DNA of 64,000 nucleotides from Croceibacterium mercuriale (GCF_000802385.1 NZ_JTDN01000001.1:1805501-1869500), one strand, 5' to 3'; positions 45,403-54,606 are shown, counted from the stretch's first letter. Notes: generated by a model from the sequence alone, not told the origin. Program-made: numbers and translations.

Positions 45403-46895
45403 TCGACCCCCAGGCGAAGCGCGCCTGCATCATCGGTGCCGGGTTTGGCGGACTGGCACTGGCCATCCGCCTGCAATCGGCGGGCATCGCCACCACCGTG
45501 GTGGAAGCGCGCGACAAGCCGGGCGGGCGGGCCTATTTCTGGCAGCGCGACGGCTTCACCTTCGATGCCGGGCCGACGGTGGTGACCGACCCCGCCTGCC
45601 TGCAGGAATTGTGGGCCATCAGCGGGCATGACATGGCCCGCGACATCGAGCTGATGCCGGTCATGCCGTTCTACCGCCTGAACTGGCCCGACGGCAGTAA
45701 TTTCGACTATTCCAACGACGAGGTCTCGCTGAAGCGGGAGATCGCCAAGCTGGATCCGGCCGATGTCGCCGGATATGACCGGTTCCTGGAATATTCGGCG
45801 GGCGTGTTCCAGGAAGGCTACGTCAAGCTGGGCAGCGTGCCGTTCCTGGATTTCGCCAGCATGATCAAGGCCGCGCCCGCGCTGATGAAGCACCAGGCGT
45901 GGCGCTCCGTCTATTCGGTGGTCAGCAGCTACGTCAAAAGCGAGAAGCTGCGCGAGGCGCTGAGCTTCCACACGCTGCTGGTGGGCGGCAATCCGATGAC
46001 CACCAGCTCCATCTACGCCCTGATCCACAAGCTGGAGAAGGACGGTGGCGTGTGGTGGGCGCGCGGCGGCACCAACCGCCTGATCGCGGCCATGGTCCGC
46101 CATTTCGAACGGCTGGGCGGCGTGGTCCGGCTGGGCGATCCGGTGACCGCCATCGGCACGATGGGCGACCGGGCGAGCGACGTCACCTGCGCCAGCGGCT
46201 GGAACGAGACGTTCGACGCGGTGGCCAGCAATGGCGACATCGTCCATTCCTATCGCGACCTGCTGAGCGGCAACCAGCGCGGCCAGCGCGAAGGGCGCAA
46301 GCTGATGAAGAAGCGGTTCAGCCCCAGCCTGTTCGTGGTCCATTTCGGGGTCGAGGGCACCTGGCCCGGCATCCCGCACCATATGATCCTGTTCGGCCCC
46401 CGGTACAAAGGGCTGCTGGACGATATCTACACCCATGGCGTGCTGCCGGAAGATTTCTCCATCTACCTGCATCATCCCAGCGTGACCGACCCGGCGATGG
46501 CACCGCCGGGCATGAGCACCTTCTATGCGCTGGTGCCGGTCGCTCACATGGGCAAGCTGGCCATCGACTGGTCGGTGGTCGGCCCGCAGCTGGAGAAGCG
46601 CATCCTGGACGAGGTCGGCCGCCGGCTGATCCCGGACATCCACAGCCGCATCGTGACCAAGTTCCATTACGCCCCGACCGATTTCGCCGCCGACCTGAAC
46701 GCGCATCTGGGCAGCGCCTTCAGCTTGGAGCCGATGCTGACGCAGAGCGCGTTCTTCCGGGGGCACAATCGCGACGACGTGATCCGCAACTTCTACCTGG
46801 TGGGCGCGGGCACCCATCCGGGTGCGGGTATCCCCGGCGTGGTAGGCAGCGCCAAGGCCACGGCCGGGCTGATGCTGGCGGACCTGGCGGCGTGA
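45399..46895 (+). CDS. crtI: Phytoene desaturase CrtI
   Basis: FAD-dependent four-step desaturation of phytoene to lycopene at the membrane. 498 residues. The dinucleotide fold is CIIGAGFGGLALAIRLQSAG; the C-terminal signature GAGTHPGAGIPGVVGSAKAT is diagnostic of bacterial CrtI. FDAGPTVVTDP is the FAD-side motif after the first strand. Its stop overlaps the GTG start of the barstar-like gene. Confidence 0.95.
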   Translation: MIDPQAKRACIIGAGFGGLALAIRLQSAGIATTVVEARDKPGGRAYFWQRDGFTFDAGPTVVTDPACLQELWAISGHDMARDIELMPVMPFYRLNWPDGSNFDYSNDEVSLKREIAKLDPADVAGYDRFLEYSAGVFQEGYVKLGSVPFLDFASMIKAAPALMKHQAWRSVYSVVSSYVKSEKLREALSFHTLLVGGNPMTTSSIYALIHKLEKDGGVWWARGGTNRLIAAMVRHFERLGGVVRLGDPVTAIGTMGDRASDVTCASGWNETFDAVASNGDIVHSYRDLLSGNQRGQREGRKLMKKRFSPSLFVVHFGVEGTWPGIPHHMILFGPRYKGLLDDIYTHGVLPEDFSIYLHHPSVTDPAMAPPGMSTFYALVPVAHMGKLAIDWSVVGPQLEKRILDEVGRRLIPDIHSRIVTKFHYAPTDFAADLNAHLGSAFSLEPMLTQSAFFRGHNRDDVIRNFYLVGAGTHPGAGIPGVVGSAKATAGLMLADLAA

Positions 46896-47194
46896 CGGCA
46901 CTCACGCTGGATGGCGCGACGATGGGGTCGCTGGCGGACCTGCACGCGCAGGTGGCGCTGCATCCGGAAACACCGGACGATCATGGCCCCAATCTCGACG
47001 CGCTGTTCGACGTGCTGCTGGCCTACTACACCGCCCCGCTGGAGATCACCTGGCGCAATGCCGCGGCGGCGCGGGCGACGCTGGGCCTGGACTTCGCCCG
47101 CGCGCAGCAGGTGTTCGACGATGCGGTCGAGTACTACCGTTCCAAAGGCCGCCCGGCCACATTCACCATGATCGAAGGACCCGAAGCGCCATGA
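46892..47194 (+). CDS. Barstar family protein
   Basis: A 100-residue acidic protein with GTG start overlapping the crtI stop. GATMGSLADLHAQVALHPE, then GPNLDALFDVLLAYYTAPLE and ITWRNAAAARATLGLDFARA follow the barstar pattern (GxNLDALxD...ITWxN). Barstars inhibit barnase-like ribonucleases, but no partner nuclease is nearby. Its place inside the crt operon between crtI and LOG is unexpected for carotenoid synthesis. A housekeeping inhibitor role is likely. Confidence 0.82.
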   Translation: MTALTLDGATMGSLADLHAQVALHPETPDDHGPNLDALFDVLLAYYTAPLEITWRNAAAARATLGLDFARAQQVFDDAVEYYRSKGRPATFTMIEGPEAP

Positions 47195-47775
47195 ACCGCC
47201 TTGCCGTCTATTGCGGCTCCGCCACTCCCGCAGATCCGCGCTATGTCCCGCTGGCGCGTGCCACCGGCGCTGCCCTGGCGGAGCGCGGGATCGGCGTGGT
47301 CTATGGCGGGGGCACGCGCGGGCTGATGGGGGCGCTGGCAGAAGGCGCGCTGTCCGCCGGCGGCGAGGTGATCGGCGTGATCCCGGAGGCGCTGGCCGCC
47401 ACCGCGGAGGTCGCCAACCATGCCTGTACCGAGCTGATCACGGTGGCCAACATGCACGAGCGCAAGCTGCGCTTCACCGACCTGTCGGACGGGTTCCTGA
47501 CCCTGCCCGGCGGGGTCGGCACGATGGACGAATTGTGGGAAGCGATGAGCTGGGCACAGCTGGGCTACCACACGAAGCCGGTGGGGCTGCTGAACAGCTT
47601 CGGCTTCTATGACGGGCTGGTGGCGTTCAACCGGACCATGGCGGAGACCGGCTTTGTCCGTTCCGTGCACCAGAACATCATGCTGGTGGACACCGAGCTG
47701 GAGCCGCTGCTGGACCGCATGATCGCCTATCAGCCGCACCGCCCGATCTTCGCCATGGCGGCGGAGGAGCTGTGA
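47191..47775 (+). CDS. LOG family protein (cytokinin riboside phosphoribohydrolase-like)
   Basis: A 194-residue Rossmann-like protein of the LOG/TIGR00730 family, which releases the base from nucleoside 5'-monophosphates (AMP or cytokinin nucleotides). Motifs are VYCGSATPADPRY, VVYGGGTRGLMGALA and LPGGVGTMDELWE, the phosphoribose-binding PGGxGTxxE. HERKL supplies a catalytic Arg. It starts inside the barstar stop and its TGA overlaps crtB's GTG, so it is made with the carotenoid enzymes. Confidence 0.9.
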   Translation: MNRLAVYCGSATPADPRYVPLARATGAALAERGIGVVYGGGTRGLMGALAEGALSAGGEVIGVIPEALAATAEVANHACTELITVANMHERKLRFTDLSDGFLTLPGGVGTMDELWEAMSWAQLGYHTKPVGLLNSFGFYDGLVAFNRTMAETGFVRSVHQNIMLVDTELEPLLDRMIAYQPHRPIFAMAAEEL

Positions 47776-48884
47776 GCAGCACCCCGCCCCTGCGGCCCGC
47801 GTCGCGCCGCCCGCTGACGGTGCCCCGGCGCATGCTGGCACCTTCGCGCATCCTGCGCCCCACCCCGCGCCAGATCGGCGGCGGGCGGGAGCGGGACGAC
47901 CTGGTGGCCGAGGCGCACCGCGCCATCCGCAAGGGCAGCAAGAGCTTTGCCGCCGCCAGCCGGATCTTCGACCGGGACACGCGGGAAAAGGCGTGGCTGC
48001 TGTATGCCTGGTGCCGGCGGTGCGATGACATCGCCGACGGGCAGGACAGCGGCTTCACCCTGCGGCCCGGTACTGACGGGCATGAACGGATCACCGGCAT
48101 CCGCGTGCTGACCGCGCGCGCGCTGGAGGGGCAGCCGACGGCGGAACCTGCGTTCGACGCCTTCGGGCAGGTGGCGCTGGAGGCCGGGCTGAAGGCCGAG
48201 ATGGCGGCCGACGTGATCGAGGGGTTCGCGCTGGACCTGGCCGGCTGGCGCCCTCGCAGCGAGATGGATCTGTGGCGCTACTGCTACCACGTGGCCGGTG
48301 CGGTCGGCGTAATGATGGCGCGGGTCATGGGCGTGGATCCGGACGATGACGAGCTGCTCGACCGGGCCTGTGACCTCGGCCTCGCCTTCCAGCTGGGCAA
48401 TATCGCGCGCGACATCAGCGAGGATGCGGCGGGGGACCGCTGCTACCTGCCGATGGAGTGGCTGGCGGAGGCGGACATTCCGCCGGGCGAGCATATGAAG
48501 CCGGCCTTCCGCCCGCAGCTGGTGGCGCTGGTGGCGAAGCTGGTCGCGCTGGCGGAGGAGCGCGAGGCATCGGCGCGGTTCGGGGCGGCGAGCCTGTCCT
48601 TCCGGCAGCGCTGGGCCGTGCTGGCCGCGGCCAACATCTATGGCGCGATCGGTCGCAAGGTACGCGCCCGGGGCGCCAAGGCATGGGACCGGCGGGTGCG
48701 GATCGGCAAGCTGGCCAAGCTGCGCCATGTGCTGACCGCCCTGTTCGAGGCGCTGCGCTCCCCCGGAGAGCCGCCGGCGCAATGGCCGCAGCCGGCGCGC
48801 GGGCAGATCCTGCTGGCGGTGCGGATGGCGGGACCGATCGCACCGATGCCGATGACTCCGCTGCCAGATGAGGATAGTACGTAG
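47772..48884 (+). CDS. crtB: Phytoene synthase CrtB
   Basis: Condenses two geranylgeranyl diphosphates to phytoene. 370 residues from GTG 47772, including an N-terminal extension of about 45 residues beyond the usual start. Asp-rich Mg-binding motifs are RRCDDIADG and GNIARDISEDA. YLPMEWLAEADI and the helical C-terminus complete the trans-isoprenyl synthase fold. crtE and later modifying genes (crtZ, crtW) are not in the window. The last gene of the coupled operon. Confidence 0.94.
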   Translation: MSSTPPLRPASRRPLTVPRRMLAPSRILRPTPRQIGGGRERDDLVAEAHRAIRKGSKSFAAASRIFDRDTREKAWLLYAWCRRCDDIADGQDSGFTLRPGTDGHERITGIRVLTARALEGQPTAEPAFDAFGQVALEAGLKAEMAADVIEGFALDLAGWRPRSEMDLWRYCYHVAGAVGVMMARVMGVDPDDDELLDRACDLGLAFQLGNIARDISEDAAGDRCYLPMEWLAEADIPPGEHMKPAFRPQLVALVAKLVALAEEREASARFGAASLSFRQRWAVLAAANIYGAIGRKVRARGAKAWDRRVRIGKLAKLRHVLTALFEALRSPGEPPAQWPQPARGQILLAVRMAGPIAPMPMTPLPDEDST

Positions 48885-48911
48885 TTACAACAGAAACTGG
48901 GTGAGGCTGCC

Positions 48912-50858
48912 ATGATCCGTTCCGTCCTGATCGCCAACCGTGGCGAGATCGCCTGCCGCATCATCCGCACTGCCCGCGCCATGGGCCTGCGCACGATCGC
49001 GGTCCATTCCGACGCGGATGCTCGCGCCTTGCATGTGCGCGAGGCGGACGAGGCGGTGTCGATCGGACCGGCGCCTGCGGCCGCAAGCTACCTGGTGGGG
49101 GCGCGGATCATCGAGGCCGCGCTGGCGACCGGGGCGGATGCGGTGCATCCGGGCTATGGCTTCCTGTCAGAGAATGCCGAGTTCGCCGAGGCCGTGATGG
49201 CCGCAGGGCTGGTCTGGGTGGGCGCGCCTCCGTCAGCGATCCGCGCCATGGGGTTGAAGGACGCCGCCAAGCAGCGGATGCGTGCCGCGGGGGTGCCGGT
49301 CACGCCCGGCTATGACGGGGCGGACCAGGATGCCGCCAGCCTGCTGGACCATGCGGAGGCGATCGGCTGGCCGGTGCTGATCAAGGCTGTGGCCGGCGGT
49401 GGCGGCAAGGGGATGCGGCTGGTGGAAAGCCGCGCCGACTTCGCCGCGGCGCTGGACAGCTGCCGGCGGGAGGCCGCCGCGTCCTTCGGCAATGAGCGCG
49501 TGCTGCTGGAAAAGTGGATCAGTGCGCCCCGCCATATCGAGGTGCAGGTGTTCGGCGACACTCATGGCAACGTCGTGCATCTGTTCGAACGCGACTGTTC
49601 GCTGCAGCGGCGGCACCAGAAGGTGATCGAGGAAGCCCCTGCCCCCGGCATGGACGCGGCGACCCGCGCCGCGATCTGCGATGCCGCGGTGCGCGCGGCG
49701 CAGGCGGTCGACTATGTCGGCGCCGGCACGATCGAGTTCATCGCCGATGGCAGCCGGGGCCTGTCCGCCGACCGGGTGTTCTTCATGGAGATGAACACCC
49801 GCCTGCAGGTGGAGCATCCGGTGACGGAGGCGATCACCGGCGTCGACCTGGTGGAATGGCAGCTGCGCGTGGCGGCCGGCGAGCCGTTGCCGCTGGGGCA
49901 GGACGAGCTGGCGATCCACGGCCATGCGGTGGAGGCGCGGCTCTATGCCGAGGATCCGGCGCGCGGCTTCCTGCCGGCAACGGGCCCGCTGGAGCTGCTT
50001 GACTGGGGCGAGACGCCGATCCGAATCGAGACAGGCGTGGAACAGGGCGATGCGGTGTCGCCGTTCTACGACCCGATGATCGCCAAGCTGGTGGCGCATG
50101 GCGAGGACCGGGCGGAGGCGCATGAGCACCTCGCCGCCGCCTTGCGCGACCTGCGTGTCTGGCCGGTGCGCACCAATGCCGCCTTCCTGCTCGCCTGCCT
50201 GAGCGATCCGGTGGTGCAGACGGGCCAGGCGACCACCGGCCTGATCGCGGACCGGGGCGCAGCCCTGACCGACAGCGGCGGGCCGGGCGACAATGAGTGG
50301 CAGGTCGCGGCCTTGGCCCTATTCGCGCCGTTCTACGGCACGGGCGAGCAGCCGCTGGCGGGACCGTGGGACCAGGCAGGCGGCCTGCGGCTGGCGGCGC
50401 CCGACACCATGCAGATCAGCGTGCAGCATCATGGACCGGGCGGCGCGACCGAACTGCGCCGAATGGACCTGGCCGAGTGTGTCTATGCCAGCGGCACGGC
50501 CACGCCGGTCAGCGGGCGGGACGGTGACGGCGTGCTGGCGGTGCGTGATGCGCAGCCGTTCCTGTTCAGCCTGCCGCGCTTCGATGCCGGCGCGCTGCTG
50601 GCAGGCGACGGGACGATCCTGGCGCCGATGCCCGGGCGGGTCATCGCGGTCGATGTGGCGGACGGGCAAGCCGTCGTCGCCGGGCAACGGCTGCTGGTGC
50701 TGGAGGCGATGAAGATGGAACACGCGCTGACCGCGCCGACGGATGGCGTGGTCACCGACCTGCAGGTGGCAACCGGCGCGCAGGTGCAGGTGGATGCGCC
50801 GCTGGTGCGGGTCAGACCGGCGGAGGCCCCGCCGGCTGCTGCTGCCGCGGCGGGTTGA
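48912..50858 (+). CDS. Biotin-dependent acyl-CoA carboxylase alpha subunit (MccA-like)
   Basis: A 648-residue fusion of biotin carboxylase (about 1-445) and a biotin carrier domain. VLIANRGEIACRIIRTARAM starts the biotin carboxylase; KAVAGGGGKGMRLV is the ATP-grasp glycine loop; MEMNTRLQVEHPVTEAITG is the signature; the biotinylated Lys lies in LEAMKMEH near 601. The layout fits 3-methylcrotonyl-CoA carboxylase alpha or propionyl-CoA carboxylase alpha. The beta subunit is not adjacent, so the substrate stays open. Its 3' end overlaps the convergent MFS gene by 47 bp. Confidence 0.9.
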   Translation: MIRSVLIANRGEIACRIIRTARAMGLRTIAVHSDADARALHVREADEAVSIGPAPAAASYLVGARIIEAALATGADAVHPGYGFLSENAEFAEAVMAAGLVWVGAPPSAIRAMGLKDAAKQRMRAAGVPVTPGYDGADQDAASLLDHAEAIGWPVLIKAVAGGGGKGMRLVESRADFAAALDSCRREAAASFGNERVLLEKWISAPRHIEVQVFGDTHGNVVHLFERDCSLQRRHQKVIEEAPAPGMDAATRAAICDAAVRAAQAVDYVGAGTIEFIADGSRGLSADRVFFMEMNTRLQVEHPVTEAITGVDLVEWQLRVAAGEPLPLGQDELAIHGHAVEARLYAEDPARGFLPATGPLELLDWGETPIRIETGVEQGDAVSPFYDPMIAKLVAHGEDRAEAHEHLAAALRDLRVWPVRTNAAFLLACLSDPVVQTGQATTGLIADRGAALTDSGGPGDNEWQVAALALFAPFYGTGEQPLAGPWDQAGGLRLAAPDTMQISVQHHGPGGATELRRMDLAECVYASGTATPVSGRDGDGVLAVRDAQPFLFSLPRFDAGALLAGDGTILAPMPGRVIAVDVADGQAVVAGQRLLVLEAMKMEHALTAPTDGVVTDLQVATGAQVQVDAPLVRVRPAEAPPAAAAAAG

Positions 50859-52077
50859 GGCGGCGGAACAGGCGGCCCTTCTCGCTGAACAGCACCAGCA
50901 CCAACGCCGACACGCTGCACATCAGCAGTGCATGGGCGAACGGGCGCGCGCTGCCATCATAGGCCTGCCCGATCAGCAGGCCCACGACCGCCGCACCGAA
51001 CATGCGGCAGAATGTCTGCACGGAGCTGGCCGCACCGGCGATGCGGGCAAAGGGCTGCATGGCGATGGAACCGAAATTGGCGCCCAGGAAGCCCAGCAGC
51101 ATCAGGTTGGTGGCCATCAGCGGCAGGAACACCGCCAGTTCGCCCGGGCGGTAATGCGCCGCCCAGACCTGCGCCGCGGACACCACGATGAAGGTCAGCA
51201 CACCGGCATGGCTGACGCGGCGCGCGCCGAACCGTTCCACGATGCGGGAGTTGACGATGTTGGACACCGCCATCATCGCCGCCGTGCCGCCGAACACCAG
51301 CGGGAACCACTCGCCCACGCCGAAATGTTCGCCCAGCAATTGCTGCGCGCTGTTGACGTAGCCGAACACCGCACCGACCAGCAGCCCGGCGCCGAGCACG
51401 TAGCCGATTGCGCCGCGGTTCAGCAGGCCGGTACGCATGTTGCGCAGCACGACCGGCAGCTCCACCCGCTGGCGGTTTTCCGGGTGCAATGTCTCGGGCA
51501 GGCGCAGCCACACCCACAGGCCGGTCACCGCCGCCACCACGGCAAACAGGATGAAGATCCAGCGCCAGCCGGCGAACAGCAGCACGCCCTGCCCCAGGCT
51601 GGGCGCGATTACCGGCACGGTGATGAACACCGCGCTGACCAGGCTCATCAGCCGGGCCATCTTGTCGCCTTCATACTGGTCGCGGATGATCGCGGTGGGC
51701 ACCACCATCAGCCCCGCGCACAGCACGCCCTGGATGCCGCGCAAGGCCAGCAGCACTTCGAAGGAATGGATCGCGGCGATCAGCAGCGAACAGGCGGCAT
51801 AGGCGGCCAGGCTGACGAACAGCACCGGCCGGCGTCCGAAGCGGTCGGCCAGCGATCCCGGCAGCAGGCAGCCCAGACCGTTGGCCAGCAGGTACACCGC
51901 CACCACCAGCTGCCGCCGGTTGCCGTCCTGCACGTTCAGTTCCGCCGCCATCTGGCCCAGCGCGGGCAGCATGGCGTCGATGGCGAGCGCGTTGAGGCTC
52001 ATCAGCAGGGCGACGATCACCACCAGCTCCCGCTGGCCGATGATCTTGTTGTGGGGGGTAGCGGCGGAGGTGGCCAT
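50812..52077 (-). CDS. Bcr/CflA-type multidrug MFS transporter
   Basis: A 421-residue proton-driven exporter with 12 predicted helices. The N-terminus has LMSLNALAIDAMLPALGQMA; the signature between helices 2 and 3 is LADRFGRRPVLFVSLAAYA; motif GWRWIFILFAVVAA and SALVLVLFSEKGRLFRR follow. It belongs to the drug:H+ antiporter-1 (Bcr/CflA) group. Its C-terminal 15 residues are encoded antisense to the carrier domain of the upstream carboxylase, a 47-bp convergent overlap. Confidence 0.88.
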   Translation of the reverse strand: MATSAATPHNKIIGQRELVVIVALLMSLNALAIDAMLPALGQMAAELNVQDGNRRQLVVAVYLLANGLGCLLPGSLADRFGRRPVLFVSLAAYAACSLLIAAIHSFEVLLALRGIQGVLCAGLMVVPTAIIRDQYEGDKMARLMSLVSAVFITVPVIAPSLGQGVLLFAGWRWIFILFAVVAAVTGLWVWLRLPETLHPENRQRVELPVVLRNMRTGLLNRGAIGYVLGAGLLVGAVFGYVNSAQQLLGEHFGVGEWFPLVFGGTAAMMAVSNIVNSRIVERFGARRVSHAGVLTFIVVSAAQVWAAHYRPGELAVFLPLMATNLMLLGFLGANFGSIAMQPFARIAGAASSVQTFCRMFGAAVVGLLIGQAYDGSARPFAHALLMCSVSALVLVLFSEKGRLFRRLNPPRQQQPAGPPPV

Positions 52078-52148
52078 CGACCGCGCCTAGACCCATGTTG
52101 CAGCGCGGTAAACACTTCTTGGCAGCATGGCTGCACAGGATCTGCTAG

Positions 52149-52163
52149 GAACAGGTAGTGAAC
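52149..52163 (+). promoter_or_regulatory. LexA (SOS) box at dinB
   Basis: GAAC-AGGTAGT-GAAC matches the alphaproteobacterial LexA site GAAC-N7-GAAC (GTTC-N7-GTTC) exactly. It overlaps the GTG start of dinB and its ribosome-binding AGGA, so bound LexA would block transcription. Confidence 0.75.
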
Positions 52164-53330
52164 AGCCAGCCGGCCCTGATCGAATCGGCGCCAGAGGTGC
52201 CCGCTTCCGAACCGATGCCCATGCCGGCAGCGGGCCCGGTGGCCGACACCCTGCGCAAGATCATCCATGTGGACATGGATGCGTTCTTCGCCAGCGTGGA
52301 GCAGCGCGACGATCCGACGTTGCGCGGCAAGCCGGTGGCGGTGGGTGGCGGCAGCGGGCGCGGCGTGGTCGCGGCGGCGAGTTACGAGGCGCGGGTGTTC
52401 GGCGTGCGGTCCGCCATGCCATCCGCCACCGCGCGGCGGCTGTGCCCGGACCTGATCTTCTGCAAAACCCGGTTCGACGTCTATCACGAGGTGTCGCAGC
52501 AGATCCGCGCGATCTTCGCCCGCTTCACCGATCTGATCGAGCCGCTGAGCCTGGACGAGGCTTACCTGGACGTGACCCGCAATCACCTGGGCATCGCGTC
52601 GGCCACCACCATCGCGCGGGAGATCCGGCGACTGATTGCCGAGCAGACGCAGCTGACCGCCAGCGCGGGCGTGTCGTACAACAAGTTCCTGGCCAAGCTG
52701 GCCAGCGACCAGAACAAGCCGGACGGGCTGTGCATCATCAAGCCGGGCGAAGGCGCGGCCTTCGTGGCGGCGCTGCCGGTGCGGCGGTTCCACGGCATCG
52801 GTCCGCGCGGCGCGGAGAAGATGACGCGCCTGGGCGTGGAGACCGGCGCGGACCTGGCGACGAAGGATGTCGACTGGCTGCGGACCAATTTCGGCAGTTT
52901 CGGCGATTACCTGTTCAACGCCGCGCGCGGCATCGACCATCGGTCGGTGCGCGCGCATCGGGAGCGCAAGTCCATCGGCGGGGAGCGCACCTTCAACACC
53001 GACCTGCACGCGCCGGACGATCTGCGCGACATGCTGGAAAGCATCATCGACATCGTCTGGACCCGCATCGCGGAAAAGAGCGCGAAGGGGCGGACCATCA
53101 CGCTGAAGCTGAAGTACAACGATTTCCAGCTGATGACCCGCGCCCGGTCGCTGTCCGTGCCGGTCACGGGCCGGGAGCAGTTCACCGAGGTCGCGCGCGC
53201 CCTGCTGGCCGAGCAGCTGCCCCTGCCCCGCCCGATCCGCCTGATGGGGCTGACGCTGAGCGCGCTTGGCGAGGTGCCGGAGCCGGAACCGATGGAGCGG
53301 CCGCGGGCGGAGCAGTTGCGGCTGCTGTAG
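52158..53330 (+). CDS. dinB: DNA polymerase IV (Y-family)
   Basis: An error-prone translesion polymerase of 390 residues. The catalytic motifs are IIHVDMDAFFASVEQRDDP and LSLDEAYLDVT with the metal-binding Asp and Glu. SAGVSYNKFLAKLASDQNKP is the conserved palm-thumb region; the little-finger domain is about 240-350. A GTG start at 52158 has an AGGA site; a later ATG at 52215 would give a shorter N-terminus. A LexA box overlaps the start, so expression belongs to the SOS response. Confidence 0.94.
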   Translation: MNSQPALIESAPEVPASEPMPMPAAGPVADTLRKIIHVDMDAFFASVEQRDDPTLRGKPVAVGGGSGRGVVAAASYEARVFGVRSAMPSATARRLCPDLIFCKTRFDVYHEVSQQIRAIFARFTDLIEPLSLDEAYLDVTRNHLGIASATTIAREIRRLIAEQTQLTASAGVSYNKFLAKLASDQNKPDGLCIIKPGEGAAFVAALPVRRFHGIGPRGAEKMTRLGVETGADLATKDVDWLRTNFGSFGDYLFNAARGIDHRSVRAHRERKSIGGERTFNTDLHAPDDLRDMLESIIDIVWTRIAEKSAKGRTITLKLKYNDFQLMTRARSLSVPVTGREQFTEVARALLAEQLPLPRPIRLMGLTLSALGEVPEPEPMERPRAEQLRLL

Positions 53331-53355
53331 CGCGTCGCTTCACAGCAGCCGCAAC
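53315..53355. terminator. Palindrome spanning the ends of dinB and the Nudix gene
   Basis: GTTGCGGCTGCTGT (53315-53328) is a perfect 14-bp inverted repeat of ACAGCAGCCGCAAC (53342-53355) around a 13-bp loop. It contains both stop-proximal ends, so both proteins finish with LRLL. No T-run, but suitable as a bidirectional terminator. Confidence 0.6.
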
Positions 53356-53786
53356 CGCGCGCGGGTGCGGGGAGAGACCGACGGCAAGGCGTCGAGCGCG
53401 AACAGTTGCGCGGCGCCGACCTCGCGGCGATCGGGGCGGGGCTCACCTGCCAGGCTGGCGGTGAACAGGTGAACGACGTTGGTGGCGCCATGGAGCGGCT
53501 CCTCCCGCACCTGCAGCAGGCACAGATCGGTCACCGGGCAACCCAGCTCCTCCTTGAACTCCCGCGCGGCAGCGTCGGTGACGGGCTCGTTGCGGCGCAC
53601 GCCGCCGCCGGGCAGCACCCAGTGACGCGGGCCGTAGGTCTGACGGATCAGCAGCACGCGCCCTTCCCCGTCGCGCGCGATCACGCTGACCCCGTGGATG
53701 CGAGGCCGGGCAAGCTGCCACCGGACGATGCGCAGGACGTGGCCGACGCGCAGCGCCAGCCGATGGAGGGATGCCGGGATCAGCAC
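53340..53786 (-). CDS. Nudix hydrolase
   Basis: A 148-residue NTP/nucleoside-diphosphate-sugar pyrophosphohydrolase. The Nudix box is GGGVRRNEPVTDAAAREFKE followed by ELG, matching Gx5Ex7REUxEExGU. The substrate cannot be deduced. It is the downstream gene of a pair with pgl, 21 bp away on the same strand, and converges on dinB. Confidence 0.88.
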   Translation of the reverse strand: MLIPASLHRLALRVGHVLRIVRWQLARPRIHGVSVIARDGEGRVLLIRQTYGPRHWVLPGGGVRRNEPVTDAAAREFKEELGCPVTDLCLLQVREEPLHGATNVVHLFTASLAGEPRPDRREVGAAQLFALDALPSVSPRTRARLRLL

Positions 53787-53807
53787 CGGCCAGTCACCCT
53801 GGACAGA

Positions 53808-54437
53808 TCACGCGAAACAGGTGACCGGAATGCCCTGCGCCTCCGCCCCGCGCAGCAGGCGGGTGACGGGCAGGTCGATCTCCCCTGCCATAGCACCCTC
53901 GAACAGCGCCAGCTTCTGTTCGCCGCGGATTACGAACAGCAGCTCCCCGGTGGCGAGGAGCGCCGGCAGGGTCAGGGTGATGCGGTCGAACGGGGCATGC
54001 GGCGGCAGCGGATCGGGGGTGATGCGGCGGATGGATTGCGGATCATCCGGCTGCGGATCGGTTTCGGGGAACAGGCTGGCGACGTGGCCATCCTCCCCCA
54101 TGCCCAGCCAGGTCAGTGCGAAGCGTGGCGGGGTCGCATCCTCCGTCAGCGGCACCACCTCGGCCCCCACGATGCCCAGCGCCGTGCCGATCATGCCGGC
54201 ATTGCTGGCCGGGTGATCGACAGGCACGCAGCGATCGTCGCCTGGCCAGATGGCGAAGCGGCGCCAGTCCAGCGGGGCGCCGGCCAGCGCTTCCAGCACC
54301 GGACGCGGGGTGGAGCCACCGGGCAGGCACAGCGGCACGCGGGTGTCCGCCGGCCCGGCGCGCTCGGCCGCGACCAGCCGATGGTAGAGCCAGCCGGCGA
54401 CCTGGTCGTCATGGGCGTTGCGGATGATCTCGACCAT
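53808..54437 (-). CDS. pgl: 6-phosphogluconolactonase
   Basis: A 209-residue enzyme of the DevB/glucosamine-6-phosphate isomerase fold. It hydrolyses 6-phosphogluconolactone in the pentose phosphate and Entner-Doudoroff pathways. Motifs are LCLPGGSTPRPVLEAL, WPGDDRCVPVDHPASN and LGMGEDGHVASLFPET, where EDGHxASLFP is the pgl hallmark. zwf and edd are not in the window. Confidence 0.9.
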   Translation of the reverse strand: MVEIIRNAHDDQVAGWLYHRLVAAERAGPADTRVPLCLPGGSTPRPVLEALAGAPLDWRRFAIWPGDDRCVPVDHPASNAGMIGTALGIVGAEVVPLTEDATPPRFALTWLGMGEDGHVASLFPETDPQPDDPQSIRRITPDPLPPHAPFDRITLTLPALLATGELLFVIRGEQKLALFEGAMAGEIDLPVTRLLRGAEAQGIPVTCFA

Positions 54438-54606
54438 AAGCGGGCTCCTGTGCGCGGGATTGATGCCTATGGCAGCCCGGCTGCGCCGGCAAGACCGCCG
54501 CCAGCGTCAAGCGGTGGAACCGCTTGGGACGCCATGGCTTGGAAACGTGAGCCGATGAGAGCACTGCGGTGCCCGTTCCGTCGGCGCCAATGCGAGAGGA
54601 AACAAC

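Noticed and set aside
54516-54540. EcfG promoter before the YciE-like gene (GGAAC, 16 bp, GCTT)
   Set aside because: The -10 partner is GCTT, not CGTT, and the GGAAC is part of a CAAGCGG/CCGCTTG inverted repeat.
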